From contig NZ_AFEJ02000001.1 in NCBI RefSeq assembly GCF_000238775.2, forward strand, positions 3,720,001-3,784,000: a stretch of DNA of 64,000 bases, in the 5' to 3' direction. Below the pieces are notes generated by a model, which was not told the origin of the DNA, searched no databases, and saw nothing but the letters and a program-made list of their open reading frames with translations. The stretch is from Acaryochloris sp. CCMEE 5410 (GTDB lineage: Bacteria; Cyanobacteriota; Cyanobacteriia; Thermosynechococcales; Thermosynechococcaceae). Below, one piece after another: positions 34,248 through 44,360 of this stretch (position 1 is its first letter; each line of letters opens with the position of its first letter). Made by a program: the position numbers and the translations under genes.

Positions 34248-34976
34248 GTGACCTTTGATTGGATCTTTTTTGATTGCTTTAATACCCTCATTGATGATTT
34301 TGATCAAACGGGGGAAGAACTAGCACTTCTTCCTGTGTATTCACTGCCTGCCGAAGTCGGTTTATATACGTCTGCAGCTGAATTTCGACAACATTATCAT
34401 GCGTGGCGAAATCGCCAATGGCAGTCTGAACATCGTGAAATTGAGATGGGCGATCGTTACCAGGCTGTACTAAAAGAAAAAGTACCATCCATGCCTTTAG
34501 CAGAGCTGGAAAAAATCACGAGGGAAATGGTTGATCGGTTTCAAGCTTGTTATCAGCAGTCGTTGCGTTTACCAGATGGTGTTAAAGACATGCTGGAATT
34601 TTGGCATGGGCGGGTACGGCTGGGTGTGGTTTCCAACTTTTATATTCAAGGTTGGCCCACGGAGCTGCTGGAGAGTTTTGGATTACGGTCTTATTTCGAT
34701 TTTGTGGTGGATAGTGCAGCCTGTGGTTGGCGTAAACCGGGACCACAGATCTATGAACTGGCCTGCAATGTCGCAAAAGTTCCTCAGGCAGATAGTCACA
34801 AGATTTTGTTTGTGGGTGATCATCTCCTGAATGATGTGTTGGCGCCGCAAGAGTTAGGGATGCAGGGTCTCTTTTTTGATCGTTCCCAGGTCCGCCCGAC
34901 CTATGCGCCATCGACTGAAGGCGTGAACTGTATTACTGAGTGGAATCAATTTCGGGCTGATTTCTGCATAAATTAA
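34248..34976 (+). CDS. HAD-superfamily hydrolase
   Basis: A 242-residue hydrolase starting at GTG 34248. Motif I is FFDCFNTL, motif II is GVVSNF, motif III is the Lys in WRKPGPQIYELA, and motif IV is ILFVGDHLLNDVLAPQELGM. The cap between motifs I and II is helical (subtype I). The substrate is unknown; relatives act on sugar phosphates, pyrimidine nucleotides or haloacids. It is a single gene, convergent with the remnant of the M50-TPR gene. Confidence 0.85.
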   Translation: MTFDWIFFDCFNTLIDDFDQTGEELALLPVYSLPAEVGLYTSAAEFRQHYHAWRNRQWQSEHREIEMGDRYQAVLKEKVPSMPLAELEKITREMVDRFQACYQQSLRLPDGVKDMLEFWHGRVRLGVVSNFYIQGWPTELLESFGLRSYFDFVVDSAACGWRKPGPQIYELACNVAKVPQADSHKILFVGDHLLNDVLAPQELGMQGLFFDRSQVRPTYAPSTEGVNCITEWNQFRADFCIN

Positions 34977-34993
34977 GAAAGTTAGATTTGAGT

Positions 34994-35143
34994 CTAGTTG
35001 AAGAATTCTTCTGATTTTGTTAGGTCAGCTTTAGCTTTGTCCGGATGCCCCATATCAAAGTAAATCTCTGCTCGTGATTCATAGGCCCACGCATTGTTTG
35101 GATCGATGGAAAGGACTAAGTTTAGGGATCTACAAATAAATAA
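34994..35143 (-). pseudogene. C-terminal fragment of the M50 protease-TPR gene
   Basis: The end of a TPR repeat (RSLNLVLSIDPNNAWAYES, YFDMGHPDKAKADLTKSE) with a stop at 34994. It continues the TPR array of the large fragment at 36409-38604, from which it is separated by the ISAzo13-like element. The exact junction could not be resolved. Confidence 0.75.
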
Positions 35144-36408
35144 GGTACCCATCAATTGGGCACAATCTTGATATCCCATTTGGGTAACGCTTCAGAACAT
35201 AGCCATTGTTGTTTGTAGGCTTCTAGCTCATCTGAGGGCACAGTAATGTTCTTTTCATAGGTGCCCTCAATCAAATGAACCAAAGGCTTCAATCCATTCC
35301 AGGTCATATTCGATGCCCACTGGACAGCCGTATCAATGGAGTTGAGGATAGTGCCATTCCAATATTGTTCCAAGGCTGCCCAACATCGCTCAATCGGATT
35401 GTATTTGCTGTGATAGGGCGGATAGTAAATCAGATGAACCGATAATCGTGTCATTTGGACAAACTCAACCATACGCTTGATAAATTGTGTGCGGTTACTG
35501 CGCACTGCAGAGCCGCCATCAAGGTTAATTTCTAATCCCTCTATCTGAGGATAGTTATCGTGATGTTCGCGCCACCAAGCCTCTAAACAATCAACAATAA
35601 AATCAGTAGTTTCAGCAGACTGACCAAAGTAAATTGACAGTTGCCCTGCGAGCACATCGAGAATCCCGAAGGGTACCAAAATAGCGTCCCAATGGTCATC
35701 ATGGTCATTGGCTTTTGTCGCGTCTAGGGTACGAGCTTTGCCGCCACGAGAGAGGTTGCCAATTTTAACTTTGGCTTTGCTATCAATCGAGATGCGCAAT
35801 AGGTTGGGGGCCGCATCGGCAGCATAATTGGCTTGAGCGACATTTGCGAAAATCGCATCGGTTTGCGGCAGTTTTTTCAGGGGTTTAACTTTTTGGGTTT
35901 TTTAAGCGATAACCCATTCGATTCAATAGATTGCCGATGGTTTGACGGGTTGGTAATGCCTCATCGCTGTAGCCTTTCTCCTCAATCAATGCCTCACGCA
36001 CGGCCCTGGCACTGATACGGGTGTAGTACAACGTTGATTTGAACTTCGGATCAGCTTGGGCTTCACCATCAACTAAATCCCGAATGTCAGTTGCTAAATG
36101 GGGTAGTTTCGTTTCGCTAAGCTGACGACCTCGGGCTTGATAGTTGTCAACGCATCTAATGCCAGTCCGTCGTTCATCAAGGCCCAGTTGAACACTGGTA
36201 CGTCTCCAACCTAAATGACGCTCAGCTTTGCGGGCAGAGCCGTCCAGGTAGTCTTCAGCCACTTTTGCCATGAATGCTCGCTTGTGTGGGCCTGTCAGTT
36301 TCTTGGCGGCATCTCGAAACGTCTCTTTTATAGGGGCATCTAGCATCAGATATCCTCAAAACAATCGGTCAATCATGTATTGACTTGTTTCTTAGATTCG
36401 CAGGTACT
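35144..36408 (-). mobile_element. ISAzo13-like insertion sequence (ends approximate)
   Basis: An insertion inside the M50-TPR gene that carries a two-part transposase. GGTACC at 35144-35149 and GGTACT at 36403-36408 mark candidate ends with short, poor inverted repeats (about AGTACCTGCGAAT and GGTACCCATCAAT). No clear target duplication was found, so the boundaries are provisional. Confidence 0.65.
35152..36346 (-). pseudogene. ISAzo13-family transposase, frameshifted
   Basis: The N-terminal part reads from ATG 36346 to a TAA at 35885 (153 codons). The C-terminal part continues in the +1 frame to 35152. Joining them gives RLKNPK followed by VKPLKKLPQTDAIFANVAQA and LLRISIDSKAKV. The DDE residues appear as Asp in RISIDSK, Asp in EINLDGGSAV and Glu in KYNPIERCWAALEQYW. 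The shift lies in a run of C and A bases (AAAAAACCCAAAAAG), where one base too many explains it. It may be a disabling mutation or a +1 frameshift signal. A canonical A-AAA-AAC slip to -1 would meet a stop within seven codons, so -1 shifting does not restore the protein. Confidence 0.75.
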
Positions 36409-38604
36409 TTATTTCTTGGCAAGTCCCTTAAGTCTTTAAGTGCTTCTGGGTAACGTTCTTGCTGCTGGTATAGCAGCGCTCTCTTCATTAAAGTGTCAGT
36501 ATTCTGAGGCTTGATTTTTAAAGCTGTGTTGTAGTCCTGAAGTGCACCATTGTGGTCACCCATATTTTGTTTTGCGTTGCTTCTTCTCATCAAAGCTTCA
36601 ATATTTTCTGGATTTTGCTTGATTTCTTGCGTGGCTTTAGCAATTTTGGGCAACCACCGTATCTCGTTTCCTTTTTGGTGATCTGCTTTAGCTTGATTGA
36701 GGTTTCCCGCTAATTGATGAGCTTGGCTGCGAAGATAGTATGACTCAAAGGTGTCAGGGAATTGATTTATAACCAAGTTTGCATCTGCAATACTGCCCTC
36801 TATGTCTTGGAGAGCTAATCTTGCGTACCCTCGCCTCAGATAAGCTGTTGAATCTTGTGGATTGTTCTGAATTTTTTGGGTTTCTGTCTTGATTTCCTGA
36901 CGCAAAGATGCTTTATTTTGCTGAGATGCATATTGTTTGAAGTTTTCTACAGACCGGCGAAATTGTGCCTCACGTTTCTGAGATTCTGATTTTCCTAGGT
37001 CTTGAACAATCGCTTCCAGTTGACGTGGCGAGAATAATGAGTAAATTCCTCCACCAATTCCGACCACTAAACACAAAAGATAAATGATCGATAATCCTAT
37101 GCGTGATAGCCAAGGTGCAGTCTCAGTCCGTTGCAGTTCAAGGATGCCAGATGCGATCACTTTTTTCTGAGCATAGGAAAGTTCGGGTGCGTCCTTCAAT
37201 TTGGTAAAAATAAGCTGGGCTGCAGCTGCTTCATCTGGCTCAGGTATCTCTCGTAAGTCTTGCCGTAATTCAGACCTCCAGCGAGCTATCTTAAAACTTG
37301 CTGGAATAGATGCTGCAATGACGATACTGAAGATCAACATCAGTGGATTTGATAATCCCAGTAAACAGAGCACTAATGCGCCAAAGCTTTTGTACATGCA
37401 ACCCAGATAAGGATTGCGTGAAAAGACCAATAAGTCTGCAATTTGACCACCATCTAAGGGATAAATAGGCAAGAGATTAAATAGATTTAAAATAATTAAT
37501 ATAATGCTTGTTTCTTTCCAAATACTTTCATTCCAATTGCTGAAAAAACTGGTAGATTCCTGACCAAAATTACCGACGATCGCGATACCGATTCCTAGAA
37601 TAAGTCCTGGTAATGGACCTGCTAGAGAAATCCAAAACTTTTCTGTGAGCGAAGCATTCTCTTTGCGGGCTGTAACTAATGCCCCTAAGAAAGGGATAAA
37701 TAAAACGGAGGGCGCGCTATAACAAAATAGCAGCATTGCTAGTAGGTGCCCTCCCTCATGTAGGATAATTGCACCAATAAAAATAAGTAACGCTATGGGT
37801 TCAAATTGAGTTGCAAAACTTGCTGTAAATGCAGCGAGCGATGCCAAAACTATCCATTTTGATTGCCCTTTAGTCTCAGCAGTTTTTGATGCTCTTGACT
37901 CTAGAAATGCCTGGACTTCATACTCGATCTGAGTATTTTGATTAATTGTAGGAGTCGTTCTGGTATCTTTTGGTGAAAACCAATTTTTCAATGCAACTTT
38001 GATAGCAAGTCGGCCAGCATTTTTGAAAGAGTAACGATAGGTTTTTCCTTCTTCTATCCAATGGAAGTTGCCACTATTCACGGAAAAGGTGATATGAGCC
38101 TTGTTATGTTCAATTAGCCTGGTATGAAAAGCATCAGGTTCTAAAGCTATCGGAGGAACGATACGCTTGCTAAGCTGAGAATCATGGGTCTGTAACAAAT
38201 CAGGTATGGAAGCATGGACCAGATTCTGCTTTATTTCACTGGGAAAAGGCTTAAAAGAACCATAATCCTGGACATTGGTTGTAATTAAAACAGTACTATC
38301 CTGCAAGAAAGTAACCATCTCAATAATGCTAATTTGTTGCATCTCACAAAAGGGTTGTAGAGCAAATAAACTGCAATATTTTGAAGAAGTTAGGTCTTGA
38401 AAGAGTAATTCCCATGCAGGTGGTTTATTTTGAGTGCTAAAAACATGATAGTAACTAACAAGTTTAAAATTTAAGCTCTGTAACTCGTGTACGTAGTCCT
38501 GGAGTGCCTCACGGATGATTGGAGGTAATTCTGCTGGATCTGCCAGCTCAATTTTAGGGCAGGTCTGAATGCTCTGTGTCACTTTATAACTGGCATAAGC
38601 GATC
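36409..38604 (-). pseudogene. M50 (site-2 protease-like) peptidase with TPR repeats, main fragment
   Basis: About 730 codons of a membrane protein. The zinc-peptidase signature is HEGGH in IILHEGGHLLAMLL, with the third ligand in LPIYPLDGGQIADLL. Six or more hydrophobic segments surround these. A cytosolic tail carries TPR repeats (TAYLRRGYARLALQDIEGSI, ENIEALMRRSNAKQNMGDHN, NTDTLMKRALLYQQQERYPE). The N-terminal 22 codons are cut off by ISAs1, and the C-terminal TPR is cut off by the ISAzo13-like element. Removing the ISAs1 copy and one target duplication restores the frame exactly (FFIAWIAY joined to ASYKVTQ), so the interruption is simple. M50 enzymes cleave membrane-bound substrates; the host gene's target is unknown and the gene is now inactive. 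Confidence 0.85.
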
Positions 38605-39934
38605 CAGGGGCAGCGCAAGAAAAATAAAGCTGTAATATGCTATGGAACTCCATTCTGTTAAAAGGGTTTCCCCATGGCTACAGGATTCAGCAAGCCTCCT
38701 TCCTCACCAGCTTCCACTGACTCATCCTCGTCACTACTGCCAACCACGGATTGCGATCAGGCTTATCAACAACTGTCCGAGTGTTTTCAGGAGTTGACTG
38801 ATCCGCGGGGTGGTCAAGGTGTCCAGCATCCGTTTGTCAGCATCGTCGTGATTGGACTGTTAGCCAGTTTAGGTGGCGCACAGGGGTGGGAAGATATTGA
38901 AACCTATGGTCTGAGCCATGAAGATTGGTTGTCGAATTTTCTGAGCCTACCGTCCGGGATACCGACAGCAGACACCTATCGACGAGTGTTTGAGCGTATT
39001 TGCCCCACGGCCTTTGAGCGGAGTTTCAATCACTGGTTAGATCAGGTAGTGACGGCCCTCGGCGCTCAAGTGATTCCGATTGATGGCAAACAACTCAGGG
39101 GTTCCTATGACCGCAATCAAGACCAATCCGCCTTGCATCTGGTCAGTGCTTGGGCCAGTGAGTATCGGCTATTTCTTGGACAGGTCAAAGTTGCAGACAA
39201 GAGTAACGAAATTACCGCTATTCCAGCACTGCTAGAGCTATTAGACATTGCCGGGTGCATTATCACCATTGATGCAATGGGAACTCAGCACGAGATTGCC
39301 CATCGCATTCAAGCTAAAGGCGCTGACTATGTGCTGGCCCTCAAAGAGAATCATCCCACGCTGTTTGAGCAGGTTGAGCAATGGTTTGAAACGGCTGAAG
39401 CGAATGAGTTTAAGGGCATTGAGTACAGCTATGATGTGCGGGTGGAAGCCGGACACCATCGTCGCGAGAAACGACAAGTTTGGGCGGTGTCCCTTCAACA
39501 AATGGGTCCTCTGTACAAGCAGGCGCAGTGGAAGGGCTTGCAAAGCATCGTCAAGGTCGCTCGGACCCGCCACTTGTGGAACAAAACCACCTATGAGGTG
39601 ATGTTTTACATCAGTTCTCTACCGCCCATTGCTCAGCAGTTGGGCAAAGCCATCCGCCAGCATTGGTCGATTGAGAACCAACTCCACTGGGTCTTAGATG
39701 TGACCTTTGGCGAAGATGCCAGCCGCATTCGCACAGGACATGCGCCGGAAAACATGGCCATCCTGAAGCGCTGGAGCATCAACCTCCTGAATCAAGAAAC
39801 GTCCTTTAAGAAAAGTACCCGTCAAAAACTAAAACGGGCGAGCATGGATGAAGCGTATATGCTCAAAGTTCTAGGTGCTTCTATTCCTTTACAGTCTAGC
39901 CTTTCAGAGGCTTGATTTTCTTGCGCTGCCCCTG
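38605..39934 (+). mobile_element. ISAs1-family insertion sequence, complete
   Basis: A 1330 bp element with perfect 19 bp terminal inverted repeats (CAGGGGCAGCGCAAGAAAA at 38605-38623 and its reverse complement at 39916-39934). It is flanked by a perfect 10 bp target duplication, ATAAGCGATC, at 38595-38604 and 39935-39944. The perfect ends and intact transposase indicate recent insertion. Confidence 0.96.
38674..39915 (+). CDS. ISAs1-family transposase
   Basis: A 413-residue DDE transposase. N-terminal DDE_Tnp_1-associated region: CFQELTDPRGGQGVQHPFVS. The catalytic core includes IPIDGKQLRGSYD, IITIDAMGTQHEIAHRIQAK, YVLALKENHPTLFEQV and RQHWSIENQLHWVLDVTFGE, which supply the Asp, Asp and Glu residues. 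No frameshift or stop is seen. It fills most of the element between the two inverted repeats. Confidence 0.96.
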   Translation: MATGFSKPPSSPASTDSSSSLLPTTDCDQAYQQLSECFQELTDPRGGQGVQHPFVSIVVIGLLASLGGAQGWEDIETYGLSHEDWLSNFLSLPSGIPTADTYRRVFERICPTAFERSFNHWLDQVVTALGAQVIPIDGKQLRGSYDRNQDQSALHLVSAWASEYRLFLGQVKVADKSNEITAIPALLELLDIAGCIITIDAMGTQHEIAHRIQAKGADYVLALKENHPTLFEQVEQWFETAEANEFKGIEYSYDVRVEAGHHRREKRQVWAVSLQQMGPLYKQAQWKGLQSIVKVARTRHLWNKTTYEVMFYISSLPPIAQQLGKAIRQHWSIENQLHWVLDVTFGEDASRIRTGHAPENMAILKRWSINLLNQETSFKKSTRQKLKRASMDEAYMLKVLGASIPLQSSLSEA

Positions 39935-40000
39935 ATAAGCGATCCAAGCTATAAAAAAGATACAAACAACGACTAGTGCTAAAGCTAAAGCGGACAGCAT
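39935..40000 (-). pseudogene. N-terminal fragment of the M50 protease-TPR gene
   Basis: From an ATG at 39998-40000, 22 codons encode a hydrophobic segment (MLSALALALVVVCIFFIAW) that runs in frame into the main fragment across the ISAs1 target duplication. Confidence 0.8.
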
Positions 40001-40341
40001 ATCAATAACAGAGAAAACTGAAGAAGGATAAAATTCTCTAGAGAGACCTAACTTAGTTTTCCCAGCTATTCTTTTGAGAAAGCATTTATTTATAGCTTGC
40101 TTTTTAGCTCATACCAGATTAATCATTCTTGATGCTAATACTAGCAATTGGTTATGCTCTCAAATTTGTTAGCTATTTTATTATTGATTGATCCTCATGA
40201 TTATAGAGTGAGTCGTACTGTTCTATAGACCTCTTGCATAATTCAACTAACGATATGGTAGAGGACTTAAAAATCGAGTCAGATCGCGACATTTTTTCCG
40301 TAAGTAGCACATCATGAAACGAATATTGCAAGAAGTCTTAT

Positions 40342-40465
40342 CGGGAGCATGTCACCTTTGCAGATGCACAAAATTTAGAATTAAAAATTTGGTGTCTAAA
40401 AGCAAGGCTAGCAAGGATTTCTGAGATGAGTATAAATACTAGCTTGCAAAGGTGACATGCTCCCG
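40342..40465. mobile_element. MITE-like element with long perfect terminal inverted repeats
   Basis: About 124 bp bounded by 20-21 bp perfect inverted repeats (GGGAGCATGTCACCTTTGCA at 40343-40362; complement at 40445-40464). GTCTTAT lies directly outside both ends (40335-40341 and 40466-40472) as a target duplication. The interior is AT-rich and non-coding, so transposition would depend on a transposase elsewhere. It lies between the broken M50 gene and ddl; the rest of 40001-40670 shows no gene. Confidence 0.85.
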
Positions 40466-40670
40466 GTCTTATCTTGAGTAGTTGGCATTTAGAAAGGTTT
40501 CAAAATAAGGTTAGATGCTCTATATCCCTAAGTTATTTTTAGCGTTGTTCTATGGAGAGAACGATAGATTTTGAATGGTGCGGGCTTTCTCGGATCACCA
40601 GGGTTCTTATCCTAGATTCATAAGTTGTTGTGATAGTCTATCTGGATTGACGTGTGCCTGGGAGTTAACT

Positions 40671-41729
40671 GTGGAGAAATTGCGAGTCGGTTTAGTGTTT
40701 GGGGGATGTTCGGGAGAGCATGAAGTATCCATTACCTCAGCGAAAGCCGTTCGCGGTGCACTCCAAACAGCGCCTAACCCTGACAAATATGAGGTGATTC
40801 CCTTCTATATCCATAAGAATGGGTGTTGGCAAGCGGGGGAAGTGGCGAATCAAGTGTTAGCAACGGGCAAACCTCAAGATCAAGTGGAAGACGGCAGTCG
40901 ATGGCATTTCCCCGACTCGGCAGCTTCTATCGATGTCTGGTTTCCGATTTTGCATGGCCCCAATGGAGAAGATGGCACGATTCAAGGGCTGTTGCAGCTG
41001 ATGCAAGTTCCCTATGTCGGTTCTGGAGTGTTGGGCTCGGCAGCGGGGATGGACAAGATTGCTATGAAAACTGTGTTTGCAGCAGCTGGGTTACCTCAGG
41101 TGAAGTATCAGCCTGTGACCCGAGAACAGGTGTGGTCCGATCCTTGTGTGTTTAAGCAGGTGTGCGATCGCATCGATGAAACCATTGGCTATCCCAACTT
41201 TGTGAAACCCGCCAACCTCGGATCGTCCGTGGGCATTTCTAAGGTCCGATCTCGGCTGGAACTAGAGGCGGCTTTAGATAGTGCCGCTTCCTTTGATCGC
41301 CGCATTGTTGTAGAAGCAGGCGTTGTGGCTCGGGAAGTGGAATGTGCTGTTCTGGGCAATGGCCGACCGCGCGCATCGGTCATCGGAGAAATTAGCTTTG
41401 ATAGTGATTTCTACGACTACGAAACGAAATATACGGAAGGACGGGCGAGTCTGCAAATTCCGGCCCCCTTGCCAGCGGACATCACTCAAAAAATTCAGGA
41501 AATGGCGATCGATGCCTTTGTTGCTGTGGATGCGGCAGGTTTATCGCGGGTAGATTTCTTCTATGTGGAATCTACCGGGGAAGTGTTGATCAATGAAATC
41601 AATACCTTGCCTGGGTTTACATCAACCAGTATGTACCCTATGCTCTGGGGTGCTTCAGGGGTAGATTTTCCCGAATTAGTGGATCGGCTGATTCAATTGG
41701 CTGTGGAATATCATGCCCCTGCCGATTAG
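40671..41729 (+). CDS. ddl: D-alanine--D-alanine ligase
   Basis: A 352-residue enzyme that makes the D-Ala-D-Ala dipeptide for peptidoglycan. I place the start at GTG 40671 with GGGAG about 8 bases upstream; an ATG at 40575 would add 32 residues with no family support. Signatures: [67 protein letters not shown] and [20 protein letters not shown]-grasp residues are intact. It is a single gene. Confidence 0.95.
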   Translation: MEKLRVGLVFGGCSGEHEVSITSAKAVRGALQTAPNPDKYEVIPFYIHKNGCWQAGEVANQVLATGKPQDQVEDGSRWHFPDSAASIDVWFPILHGPNGEDGTIQGLLQLMQVPYVGSGVLGSAAGMDKIAMKTVFAAAGLPQVKYQPVTREQVWSDPCVFKQVCDRIDETIGYPNFVKPANLGSSVGISKVRSRLELEAALDSAASFDRRIVVEAGVVAREVECAVLGNGRPRASVIGEISFDSDFYDYETKYTEGRASLQIPAPLPADITQKIQEMAIDAFVAVDAAGLSRVDFFYVESTGEVLINEINTLPGFTSTSMYPMLWGASGVDFPELVDRLIQLAVEYHAPAD

Positions 41730-41886
41730 CCTGGTCTGTAACAAAGATGGTCTAAGAAAAACAGGCTTTGGGTGATGAATGAGAGGTGGGTTAATCCGTC
41801 AACTTCTTGCTGGCGCTCAATTAGATCGTAATCCAGCAGCCTGGGAATAATAGGTATGATTTCCTCGGGGTGGGATACAATCACTC

Positions 41887-42321
41887 ATGAGTATGACATC
41901 TTCATTATCGGATCTTCTGGTGTTTCTTATTCTCTTAGGAGTGCCCATTGGATTTATGGTTTGGACCTATACATGGGTGTCTAAGGCAGATATTGTTGAA
42001 GGCCATGTTCTTGGGGTAGAGGAAGCGACTGATAAACGTGGTCGGAAGCGGTATAGCTCTCAGGTTGTTTATGAAATTGATGGTGAACGTCTAGAGTTTA
42101 TCTCTAGATCTTCGACCGATACTCCCGAATATAGAGTAGGCGAGCGAGTGAAAGTGTTCGTTAGCCAAGATCGCAAGCGTATAGCCACTGTTACTGATCT
42201 GGCAAAACGATACATCATGCCGATATTGATGGTGGTGTGTCTATTGCTTATCCAGGGGTTGAGCATCATTTATCAGCATCAGAAGATGATTATTTCGCTT
42301 TTGCATCCTCAGTTGGTTTAG
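41887..42321 (+). CDS. DUF3592 membrane protein
   Basis: A 144-residue protein with a membrane segment at each end (LLVFLILLGVPIGFMVWTYT, YIMPILMVVCLLLIQGLSII) and a beta-rich soluble loop between (EGHVLGVEEATDKRGRKRY, VVYEIDGERLEFISRSS, VGERVKVFVSQD). This is the DUF3592 layout. Function unknown. A related protein follows 38 bp downstream, so the pair arose by duplication. Confidence 0.75.
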   Translation: MSMTSSLSDLLVFLILLGVPIGFMVWTYTWVSKADIVEGHVLGVEEATDKRGRKRYSSQVVYEIDGERLEFISRSSTDTPEYRVGERVKVFVSQDRKRIATVTDLAKRYIMPILMVVCLLLIQGLSIIYQHQKMIISLLHPQLV

Positions 42322-42359
42322 TCGAAGAATTGCTTTTCATATTTAGCGAGTCTCACAAC

Positions 42360-42806
42360 ATGAGTCGTATAAAAGCTCAGTCTATTGCCGCAATAGGTAT
42401 CCTCTTAATGGTTGGGGCGGTAATGTTTGCTCACTGGACCTATGCATGGGTGTCTACTGCTACTGTTGTTGATGGGCAAGTGATTGAAGTCATAAGAAGA
42501 ACGTCTACGACGAGAACATCTCCTAAAGTGACCTATTCACCGAGAGTGACTTATGACCTAGATAATCAAGTTCATGAATTTGTACCTCTGATGTCTGCTA
42601 ATCCTCCTGAATTTGAGGTCGGTGAGTTTGTAAAAGTGGTGATCAGCAGCAATCATGAGCGAGAAGCCATCGGTTCTTTTTGGCAACTTTATGCAGTTCC
42701 AACACTTCTGTTTTTAATTGGACTGGTGTTAGCTTTACCGATGGTAGTGCTTCAGGCTGGTGAGTGGTTGCTTTATTTCCTGCATCCCACATTGAAGGAC
42801 GATTAA
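42360..42806 (+). CDS. DUF3592 membrane protein, paralogue
   Basis: A 148-residue protein starting at ATG 42360; an earlier in-frame ATG lies inside the preceding gene. It shares the plan and several residues with its neighbour (HWTYAWVSTATVVDGQVIEV, RVTYDLDNQVHEFVPLMS, FEVGEFVKVVISSN), with a second membrane segment near the C-terminus. Function unknown. Confidence 0.72.
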   Translation: MSRIKAQSIAAIGILLMVGAVMFAHWTYAWVSTATVVDGQVIEVIRRTSTTRTSPKVTYSPRVTYDLDNQVHEFVPLMSANPPEFEVGEFVKVVISSNHEREAIGSFWQLYAVPTLLFLIGLVLALPMVVLQAGEWLLYFLHPTLKDD

Positions 42807-42869
42807 TGCCAATCAAGGTTGGGATAGTTGTAAGGCAATGCTGTTCGGCCCTGTTACTGTGATGTCAAC

Positions 42870-44183
42870 TCAGTTCGAGGGCACGATTTGACTGATGGCA
42901 GTCAAGCTTTGACGGCTTGGATTAGCCGTTATCAAGTCAAACGTCTTAGTGGTGGTTCCCCAGGACTGCATCAAGGTCTGAAGCAAAGTTTCTTGTTGGG
43001 CTCTAAATTGGTCTACATCGCCTTCCCCGTTAATGACTGCGAACCAGACGACCCCTTGATTTTCGGTGGGTAAGGCTCCAGCGATAGAACTGACCCGATT
43101 TAAAGTGCCCGACTTCATCACGAACTTTTGGGGGAGGGATCTTTCATTATGGACCCCTGGATCGGTGCCGATGACAGCAAAAATATCGGCAATCGTCATT
43201 TTCTGAGGGTGTAATAGGCGAGCAATGGCCTGAAACATGCCACAGGTTGCTCGGGGTGAAATACGATTATCGACCCCTAAACCCGAACCATTGATCAATT
43301 GAATTTCTTGAGTAGGAACGCCAGCTTCTTGGGCGGCAATTTGGGCTACCTGGGCAGCACCACCCACATATTCTGCCAGCATTTCGGACATGGTGTTGTT
43401 GCTGTACTGGTTCATTTTTTTGAGCAGCTCAGCCACGGGAAGAGAGCGGTGTTGAATAAGGGGTTTGACTTGTGTTGGGGGTGTAGTGGTGGGTTGGATA
43501 CTGCCTGCGATCGCAACTTCAGGTTTAGCCGTATCACCTGGCAAGGTTTGGTACTGTGTTTGGGCTTCTGCAGGCCAGCGAGTGTGATCGAGTCCCTGCT
43601 GTAACAACGTTCCTGACGTAACGGGGTCGGGTTCATAGTTCATGTAAAACGGACCGACCACGATTAAATTGCCGCTGACGTTGCGAATCCCGTTTTGATT
43701 GAGGAGGTTACCAAGTGCGATCGCATCTTCCCAGACAAAAAATGGATCAGCGCCTCCCTCAATCACCAAATCTCCGTTTAGTTCTCCATTCTGAAGGGTG
43801 CCGATATAGCCAATTTTGGTTTCAAATCGGTGATCGGGGCCTAACTTCTTCAATACGGCTAAGGAGGTAGCGACTTTAGTGATGGAGGCAGCTGGTAAGG
43901 GCATCGTGCCTTGATGGTTGGCGAGTAAAGTGTCTTGAGTTTGAATCCAGACGCCTTGACTCACCGTTGGTGCGCCTAACTGGGATAGGTATGCTTCGAT
44001 CTGAGGATTAGCAACGGTTGCAGGATCAGCTAGTCCTAGCTGGAGTGGTGGTGGGGGTTCAGGAACACTAGAAGTTGGCTCGGGTGAAGGAGAAGAAGAG
44101 GGCTGGATATCTGAGTTAGAGCACCCACTGATGATCAGGCTGAGGGCGATGAATATACGAGCAAGACGCGGGGAGCAGATCAT
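42870..44183 (-). CDS. dacB: D-alanyl-D-alanine carboxypeptidase/endopeptidase (PBP4, S13 family)
   Basis: A 437-residue low-molecular-mass penicillin-binding protein. A lipoprotein signal (IALSLIISGCSNSD) suggests membrane anchoring, followed by a Ser/Pro-rich linker. The three active-site motifs are present: SxxK in AASITKVATSLAVL, SxN in YSNNTMSEMLAEYVG and KSG in VMKSGTLNRVSS. It trims or cleaves peptidoglycan cross-links. It is a single gene, convergent with the DUF3592 pair. Confidence 0.92.
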   Translation of the reverse strand: MICSPRLARIFIALSLIISGCSNSDIQPSSSPSPEPTSSVPEPPPPLQLGLADPATVANPQIEAYLSQLGAPTVSQGVWIQTQDTLLANHQGTMPLPAASITKVATSLAVLKKLGPDHRFETKIGYIGTLQNGELNGDLVIEGGADPFFVWEDAIALGNLLNQNGIRNVSGNLIVVGPFYMNYEPDPVTSGTLLQQGLDHTRWPAEAQTQYQTLPGDTAKPEVAIAGSIQPTTTPPTQVKPLIQHRSLPVAELLKKMNQYSNNTMSEMLAEYVGGAAQVAQIAAQEAGVPTQEIQLINGSGLGVDNRISPRATCGMFQAIARLLHPQKMTIADIFAVIGTDPGVHNERSLPQKFVMKSGTLNRVSSIAGALPTENQGVVWFAVINGEGDVDQFRAQQETLLQTLMQSWGTTTKTFDLITANPSRQSLTAISQIVPSN

Positions 44184-44360
44184 AACGAGACAAAACTAGC
44201 AGTCGGCAATATTCCACATCTTATGATCTGGTTATCTCTTTTAGATTGAATGGATCAATCTATATTGGGGCTGATACGGCTTTGGGGAATGCAGCAGGAA
44301 ACGGTTATCGCTACTCATTGAGTTTGGCGACCTATCCAACACTCAATATGGAGACCTTAA

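Noticed and set aside
35885-36346. A programmed -1 frameshift at A-AAA-AAC in the ISAzo13-like transposase
   Set aside because: The -1 frame meets TGA after six codons; only +1 restores the catalytic part.
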